Origin: Candidatus Nomurabacteria bacterium | GTDB taxonomy: Bacteria > Patescibacteriota > Minisyncoccia > Phycocordibacterales > UBA9973 | Direction: 5' to 3' | Length of the DNA stretch: 47,127 nucleotides | Assembly: GCA_023267195.1 (NCBI GenBank) | Contig: JAHFNT010000003.1 | Coordinates: 74,841-121,967, forward strand | Shown: piece after piece, positions 41,992 through 47,127 of the stretch | Position numbering within the stretch: position 1 is the first letter of the stretch | Layout of the letters: each line of letters starts with the position of its first letter | Position numbers and translations under genes: made by a program | The notes under the pieces: generated by a model | The model's database searches: none | What the model was told of the DNA's origin: nothing | The model's input: the letters and a program-made list of their open reading frames with translations, nothing else

Positions 41992-44130
41992 GTGATGTCT
42001 AATATTTTCAAAATAAAAAGTCCTTTTGAGCCAGCTGGAGATCAGCCAGTGGCTATTTCGAAGCTCTTGGAAGGTTTAAATAAAGGCATGCAAAAGCAGA
42101 CGCTTTTGGGAGCGACGGGGACGGGTAAGACTTTTACCATGGCGAATGTGATCGCGCAGTACAACAAACCGACGCTCGTGATTGCGCACAATAAAACACT
42201 TGCCGCTCAACTCGCGCAAGAATTTAGATTATTTTTCCCCGATGCGGCAGTGCATTATTTTGTTTCTTATTATGACTATTACCAGCCGGAAGCTTATATG
42301 CCAGCTTCGGACACTTATATCGAAAAAGATGCGTCTATCAATAAAGAAATAGATATGTTGCGTCATGCGAGTACTCAAGCGCTTCTTACTAGGCCGGATG
42401 TGATTATCGTCGCTTCTGTTTCTTGTATTTACGGCTTAGGCAGTCCAGAAGAATACGAAAAAGTGAACTTAAAACTCGAAATCGGAATGAAACTAGATCG
42501 ACTAACTTTAATGAAAAAGTTAATTGAAATTCACTTTGAGCGCACCAATGCGGATTTAACTCCGGGATCTTTTCGTTCGATCGGCGCGCGGGTGGAATTT
42601 ATGCCTGTTTCCGAGACAGTGATGTACCAGATAGAATTTGCAGATGGAAAAATTGCAAAAATTACAAAAGTAGATCCGATTTCTGCACAAATTATCAAAG
42701 AAGAAAAAAATATTTTTATTTTTCCAGCAAAACATTTCATTACTGAAGATAAAAAGAAAGCAAATGCATTAGTAGCAATTAAAAAAGAATTAAATACGCA
42801 ACTGAAAAAGTTTGAAAAAGAGGGAAAGCTACTCGAAGCGGAGAGAATCAAACGTCGAACCAACTACGATCTCGCGATGATCAAAGAGATCGGTTATTGC
42901 AACGGTATTGAAAATTATTCACGACACCTCTCCGGTAAAGCTGAAGGAGAACCACCAGAAACACTGCTATCGTATTTTCCGAAAACAGGATTTTTAACGA
43001 TTATCGATGAGTCACATGTAACCTTGTCGCAATTAAACGGCATGTATGCGGGAGATGCTTCGCGTAAAAATACCCTGGTGGAATACGGTTTTCGTTTGCC
43101 TTCAGCCAAAGACAATCGACCGCTTAAATACAATGAATTTCAAGAAAGAATTGGTCCAGTAATTTATACCAGTGCTACGCCGAGCGAAGTAGAACGCAAG
43201 GAAAGCGAGCAAATCGTCGAGCAAATCATTCGTCCGACGGGGTTGGTGGATCCAGAAACGATAGTGCGCCCGGTGAGTGAAAAAACAAGTTACAAAGGGC
43301 AAATTCAAGATTTTATTTCAGAAACAGAAAAAACAATCGCGAAAGGTTTCCGAGTTTTGGCGACGACCCTAACCAAAAAAATGGCAGAAGACCTTTCTGT
43401 TTATTTAAAGGATAAAAAAATAAAAGCAGAATATTTGCACAGTGATATTAAGACGATGGATAGAATTAAAATTCTTACAAGATTTAGAAAGGGAGGGCTT
43501 GCCCCGAGCGGAGCCGAGGGGTTTGACGTATTGGTGGGAGTGAACTTGCTTCGCGAGGGGCTCGATTTGCCGGAAGTGGCCTTGATTGGGATTCTCGATG
43601 CCGACAAAGCAGGATTCTTGCGTTCTGAAACTTCGCTCATTCAGACTATCGGCCGCGCGGCGCGCAACAGTGAAGGAAAAGTGATTCTCTATGCCGATGT
43701 TCTGACGGAAGCGATGGATTATGCGCTCAAAGAGACAGAGCGCCGTCGAAATATTCAGCTAGCTTATAACAAAAAGCATGGCATTACTCCAAAGACGATT
43801 ATGAAAAAGATCCAAGATATTACCGAAGAGATGGAAAGTGAGCATGGGAAAGTGGTAAATGCTGAACTCGGGCTTGATCTAGAAGTTTTCAAACGCGCTT
43901 ATGCTAAAGAATTAAAAAAAGATAAAAAATCTAATAAAAAAGTGCCAAATACCAGTTTGGGGCAATCTTATTTATCTGACGAAGAGATTGGTAATTTGAT
44001 TTACGAAAAAATCATAAAAATGAAAGAAAAAGAAATGAGTAAAGCCGTCAAAGAACTCGATTTCGAAACTGCTGCCATCTTGAGGGATGAGATTGGGGTA
44101 CTCAAATTGCGTTTGGAAAAGAAGCAATAA
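41992..44130 (+). CDS. uvrB: Excinuclease ABC subunit B
   Basis: SPFEPAGDQPVAISKLLEG, LLGATGTGKTFTMANVI, YYDYYQPEAYMP, VGVNLLREGLDLPEVALI, C-terminal UVR motif. Confidence 0.97.
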   Translation: MMSNIFKIKSPFEPAGDQPVAISKLLEGLNKGMQKQTLLGATGTGKTFTMANVIAQYNKPTLVIAHNKTLAAQLAQEFRLFFPDAAVHYFVSYYDYYQPEAYMPASDTYIEKDASINKEIDMLRHASTQALLTRPDVIIVASVSCIYGLGSPEEYEKVNLKLEIGMKLDRLTLMKKLIEIHFERTNADLTPGSFRSIGARVEFMPVSETVMYQIEFADGKIAKITKVDPISAQIIKEEKNIFIFPAKHFITEDKKKANALVAIKKELNTQLKKFEKEGKLLEAERIKRRTNYDLAMIKEIGYCNGIENYSRHLSGKAEGEPPETLLSYFPKTGFLTIIDESHVTLSQLNGMYAGDASRKNTLVEYGFRLPSAKDNRPLKYNEFQERIGPVIYTSATPSEVERKESEQIVEQIIRPTGLVDPETIVRPVSEKTSYKGQIQDFISETEKTIAKGFRVLATTLTKKMAEDLSVYLKDKKIKAEYLHSDIKTMDRIKILTRFRKGGLAPSGAEGFDVLVGVNLLREGLDLPEVALIGILDADKAGFLRSETSLIQTIGRAARNSEGKVILYADVLTEAMDYALKETERRRNIQLAYNKKHGITPKTIMKKIQDITEEMESEHGKVVNAELGLDLEVFKRAYAKELKKDKKSNKKVPNTSLGQSYLSDEEIGNLIYEKIIKMKEKEMSKAVKELDFETAAILRDEIGVLKLRLEKKQ
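43494..43524. repeat. GC-rich quasi-palindrome in frame in uvrB
   Basis: GGGCTTGCCCCGAGCGGAGCCGAGGGGTTTG (CCCC 43502-43505 / GGGG 43518-43521; CGG/CCG); encodes GLAPSGAEG inside a conserved UvrB helicase segment. Confidence 0.65.
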
Positions 44131-44151
44131 TATGATACATTGTGCCCATAG

Positions 44152-44178
44152 ACACCCCCTAAGAGTAAGGCGGGGTGT
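44152..44178. terminator. Hairpin between uvrB and uvrA (possible attenuator or processing site)
   Basis: ACACCCC (44152-44158)/GGGGTGT (44172-44178), no T-tract. Confidence 0.4.
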
Positions 44179-44204
44179 GAGTTGCGTTGTATAGAGAAAA
44201 ACAT

Positions 44205-46886
44205 ATGAAAAAAGAACCATTAGAAAAAATTGTGGTTAAGGGGGCTAGGACCCATAACTTGAAGAATATTAACGTAGAAATGCCACGCAATAAAATGGTG
44301 GTTATTACTGGCGTGTCTGGATCGGGAAAATCATCGCTTGCTTTTGATACTATTTTTGCTGAAGGGCAGAGAAGATATGTGGAATCTCTGTCTTCGTATG
44401 CTCGGCAGTTTTTAAACCAAATGCCAAAGCCAGACGTGGATGAGATCACAGGGCTTTCGCCAGCGATTTCGATTGACCAAAAATCTCGTTCGAATAATCC
44501 GCGTTCGACTGTCGCCACGATCACTGAGATTTATGATTATCTGCGGGTGATGTATGCGCGCATCGGGCATCCACATTGTCCGCAGTGCGGGGAGGAAATT
44601 AAAAAACTTTCGAATGAAGAAATTTTAAATTTTATTTTGGAAAAAGTTAAGAATTTTGACAAGAAAAATTTCTCCGGATTACTCCAGCCTGTGGCTGGAA
44701 CCTTCCCTGTTCGAAATTCTTCTTCTAAAAATTCAAAAAAAATACGTAAAGTCATGGGTGTGGAGTGGGACGAAACAGAAATCAGTATTTTTTCTCCAGT
44801 AGTTCGCGGACGTAAAGGGGAATACTATCAACTGCTTTATGATTTACTCGGTAAAGGTTTTGCTGAGATTCGTCTGGATGGAGTGATGAAGAAATTGCGC
44901 GAGCAAATTACTCTTTCCAAAAACAAAGCGCACAACATAGATATTTTGGTAGATCATTTTGCGGTGCATGAATTTGCAGATGACAAAGAGGGTAGCCGTA
45001 TGCGTTTAGCGGAGGCGATAGAACGCGCGCTGATAGAGTCGGATAACCTAGTGGCGATCAAAATCGGCGAGGAGGAATTTATTATGTCCGCTAAATTTGC
45101 TTGTAAAAATGATGGATTTTCTTTTCCGGAAGTGGAACCGCGACTTTTCTCTTTCAACTCTCCGTATGGTGCCTGCCCGGCTTGTAATGGCCTCGGCTCG
45201 AAATATTTTATGGGTGATGAACCTTGTGATGTTTGTCATGGAGCGCGGCTTCGCCCTGAAGCGTTAAATGTTTTTCTGGAAGCTGAAGTTGTCGGCCAAA
45301 AAGGAAAAACACAAAAAAGTAAAGTAAATATTTTGGATTTGGCTGAACTTTCGATCAAAGATGCGCATGATTTTTTCAAAAATCTAAAACTTTCTGAGCA
45401 AGAAAAAGAAATTTCCGTGCCAGTCGTGAAAGAGATAGAAGCCCGACTGCAATTTATGCTCGACGTGGGTTTAGATTATTTACAACTTTCTCGCAAAGCG
45501 AACACACTCTCCGGCGGAGAAGCGCAGCGTATTCGCTTGGCTTCTCAGCTCGGCTCACGGCTCGTCGGCGCGCTCTATGTGCTCGACGAGCCGACGATCG
45601 GGCTGCATCAGCGAGATAACGACAGACTGATCAGAACCTTGCAGAATCTTAGAGATTTAGGCAATACGATTTTGATCGTGGAGCACGACGAAGATACGAT
45701 TTATGCCTCGGATTATATCGTGGACATCGGGCCGAAGGCTGGAGTGCATGGCGGGCAAGTAATCGTTTCGGGATATTTGGAAGATTTACTGACGGCGAAA
45801 AAAAATACCAGCAATTCTCGCACTCTTTCATATCTGCGGGAAGAAACCAGAATAGAAATTCCAGAAAAACGTCGCGAAGCGAAAGGCGTGCTTCGTATTG
45901 CTGGCGGAAAAATTTTCAATATTAACAATCTAAACGTCGAAGTGCCTCTCGGCGTCATGACTTCGATCACAGGAGTTTCTGGTTCGGGAAAAAGTTCTTT
46001 CATGTATGAGATTTTGTATAAAAATCTGCAAGCGCGTTATGAAAGAAAATATCGCACGGCGCAAGTTTTCAACTGCTCTTCTTTTGCTGGTACCGAGTAT
46101 CTGTCTCGCGCGATTTTAATCGACCAATCACCGATCGGCCGGACTCCGCGTTCAAATATTGTTACTTATACTGGCGCTTTTACGCATATCCGAGATCTTT
46201 TTGCGACGACAGAAGAAGCGCGACTACGTGGCTGGAAAGCGAACCGTTTTTCTTTCAATGTCAAAGGCGGGCGCTGTGAAGCCTGTGAAGGAAACGGAGA
46301 AATAGCAGTGGAAATGCATTTCTTGCCGACTGTTTATGTCACTTGTGATGTGTGCAACGGTAAAAGATTTGATAAAGAAACTCTCACGGTAAAATACAAA
46401 AAGAAAAATATTTACGAAGTGCTACATCTGACCGTAGAAGAAGGTTTGAAGTTTTTTAAAGATATTCCAGCCATTTCTGACAGGTTGCAAACTTTGCTGG
46501 ATGTCGGTTTAGGATATTTAGAGCTAGGTCAATCTGCGACGACGCTTTCCGGTGGAGAAGCGCAACGGGTAAAAATCTCAAGCGAGCTCTACCGCCCTCA
46601 TTTAGAAAAAACTATTTATCTTTTAGATGAGCCGACTGTGGGGTTGCATTATGATGACGTGCAGAAACTCTTAGAAGTTTTGAATAAACTTGTTTCTAAA
46701 GGCAACACAGTAGTATTGATCGAACACAATCTTGATATTATCAAGAGCTCAGATTACATTATAGACATCGGCCCAGAAGGGGGAGTAAATGGCGGAAATA
46801 TTGTAGCTAAAGGCACACCGGAAGACGTTGCCAACAATGCAAAAAGTTTTACTGGTAAATATCTTAAAAAAGTTTTACGTAAATGA
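44205..46886 (+). CDS. uvrA: Excinuclease ABC subunit A
   Basis: [34 protein letters not shown] signature [25 protein letters not shown] zinc motif. The listed start at 44187 (TTG) is upstream of the likelier ATG at 44205. Confidence 0.97.
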   Translation: MKKEPLEKIVVKGARTHNLKNINVEMPRNKMVVITGVSGSGKSSLAFDTIFAEGQRRYVESLSSYARQFLNQMPKPDVDEITGLSPAISIDQKSRSNNPRSTVATITEIYDYLRVMYARIGHPHCPQCGEEIKKLSNEEILNFILEKVKNFDKKNFSGLLQPVAGTFPVRNSSSKNSKKIRKVMGVEWDETEISIFSPVVRGRKGEYYQLLYDLLGKGFAEIRLDGVMKKLREQITLSKNKAHNIDILVDHFAVHEFADDKEGSRMRLAEAIERALIESDNLVAIKIGEEEFIMSAKFACKNDGFSFPEVEPRLFSFNSPYGACPACNGLGSKYFMGDEPCDVCHGARLRPEALNVFLEAEVVGQKGKTQKSKVNILDLAELSIKDAHDFFKNLKLSEQEKEISVPVVKEIEARLQFMLDVGLDYLQLSRKANTLSGGEAQRIRLASQLGSRLVGALYVLDEPTIGLHQRDNDRLIRTLQNLRDLGNTILIVEHDEDTIYASDYIVDIGPKAGVHGGQVIVSGYLEDLLTAKKNTSNSRTLSYLREETRIEIPEKRREAKGVLRIAGGKIFNINNLNVEVPLGVMTSITGVSGSGKSSFMYEILYKNLQARYERKYRTAQVFNCSSFAGTEYLSRAILIDQSPIGRTPRSNIVTYTGAFTHIRDLFATTEEARLRGWKANRFSFNVKGGRCEACEGNGEIAVEMHFLPTVYVTCDVCNGKRFDKETLTVKYKKKNIYEVLHLTVEEGLKFFKDIPAISDRLQTLLDVGLGYLELGQSATTLSGGEAQRVKISSELYRPHLEKTIYLLDEPTVGLHYDDVQKLLEVLNKLVSKGNTVVLIEHNLDIIKSSDYIIDIGPEGGVNGGNIVAKGTPEDVANNAKSFTGKYLKKVLRK

Positions 46887-47127
46887 AGAAAATAAATCTA
46901 AAATTACCTGACCAGCCCGGAGTGTATTTTTTTACTAAAGGTAAAGAGACTTTGTATATCGGTAAAGCGACGAGTTTGAAAGATCGAGTAAAAAGCTATT
47001 TTGGGAAAGACTTGATAGAAACTCGCGGCCCGCTCTTGGTGGATATGGTTTTTAAAGCTGATAAAATAAAATATGAAGTTACAGATAGTGTTTTGGAAGC
47101 GATAATCCTCGAAGCCAATCTGATAAA
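46883..47127 (+). CDS. uvrC: Excinuclease ABC subunit C, N-terminal GIY-YIG domain (truncated by window end; not in the ORF track)
   Basis: ATGA overlap with uvr[82 protein letters not shown]. Confidence 0.92.
   Translation, partial: MKKINLKLPDQPGVYFFTKGKETLYIGKATSLKDRVKSYFGKDLIETRGPLLVDMVFKADKIKYEVTDSVLEAIILEANLI

Noticed and set aside
1-47127. CRISPR arrays, prophage, IS transposase, rRNA, or toxin-antitoxin pairs
   Set aside because: No regularly spaced direct repeats, no integrase/transposase/cas-like ORFs, and no rRNA-like sequence were seen on reading.

Overview
The window looks like a chromosomal segment of a Candidatus Patescibacteria (CPR, Parcubacteria-like) genome. It uses the standard bacterial code, since TGA acts as a stop (for example at the ATGA overlaps of uvrD/rsmA and uvrA/uvrC). 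From left to right it contains: two large charged membrane-anchored proteins of unknown function that appear to share a C-terminal domain; uvrD/pcrA and rsmA(ksgA); a type IV secretion/pilus-like cluster (large secreted protein, VirB6/TrbL-like, PrgI-like, split TraC/VirB4 ATPase, VirB2-like pilin fused to a VanY/M15 peptidase); the replication-origin neighbourhood (jag-yidC-yidD-rnpA-rpmH divergent from dnaA-dnaN, with DnaA boxes and an AT-rich spacer); PBP1A; tyrS; ruvC; ruvB; an apparently undescribed structured RNA; a PilB/GspE ATPase; polA; holA; tRNA-Lys; and uvrB-uvrA-uvrC. Two ORFs of 44 aa missing from the supplied track (rpmH and an acidic protein) and the truncated uvrC start were found by reading the sequence. 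The main unusual signals are: (1) palindromic GC-rich elements inserted in frame inside housekeeping genes (uvrD, rsmA, ruvC, polA, holA, uvrB, possibly uvrA) or supplying stop codons; (2) a second AT-rich AGCTTATAGCT repeat family, also in coding sequence and at gene ends; (3) a ~155-nt candidate ncRNA closed by a 20-bp terminal stem between ruvB and a secreted-protein gene; (4) -10 hexamers placed 4-10 nt before many start codons, suggesting widespread leaderless mRNAs; (5) a pilin-peptidase fusion and a recurring Cys module in the T4SS cluster. All calls come from reading the sequence; no searches were run.
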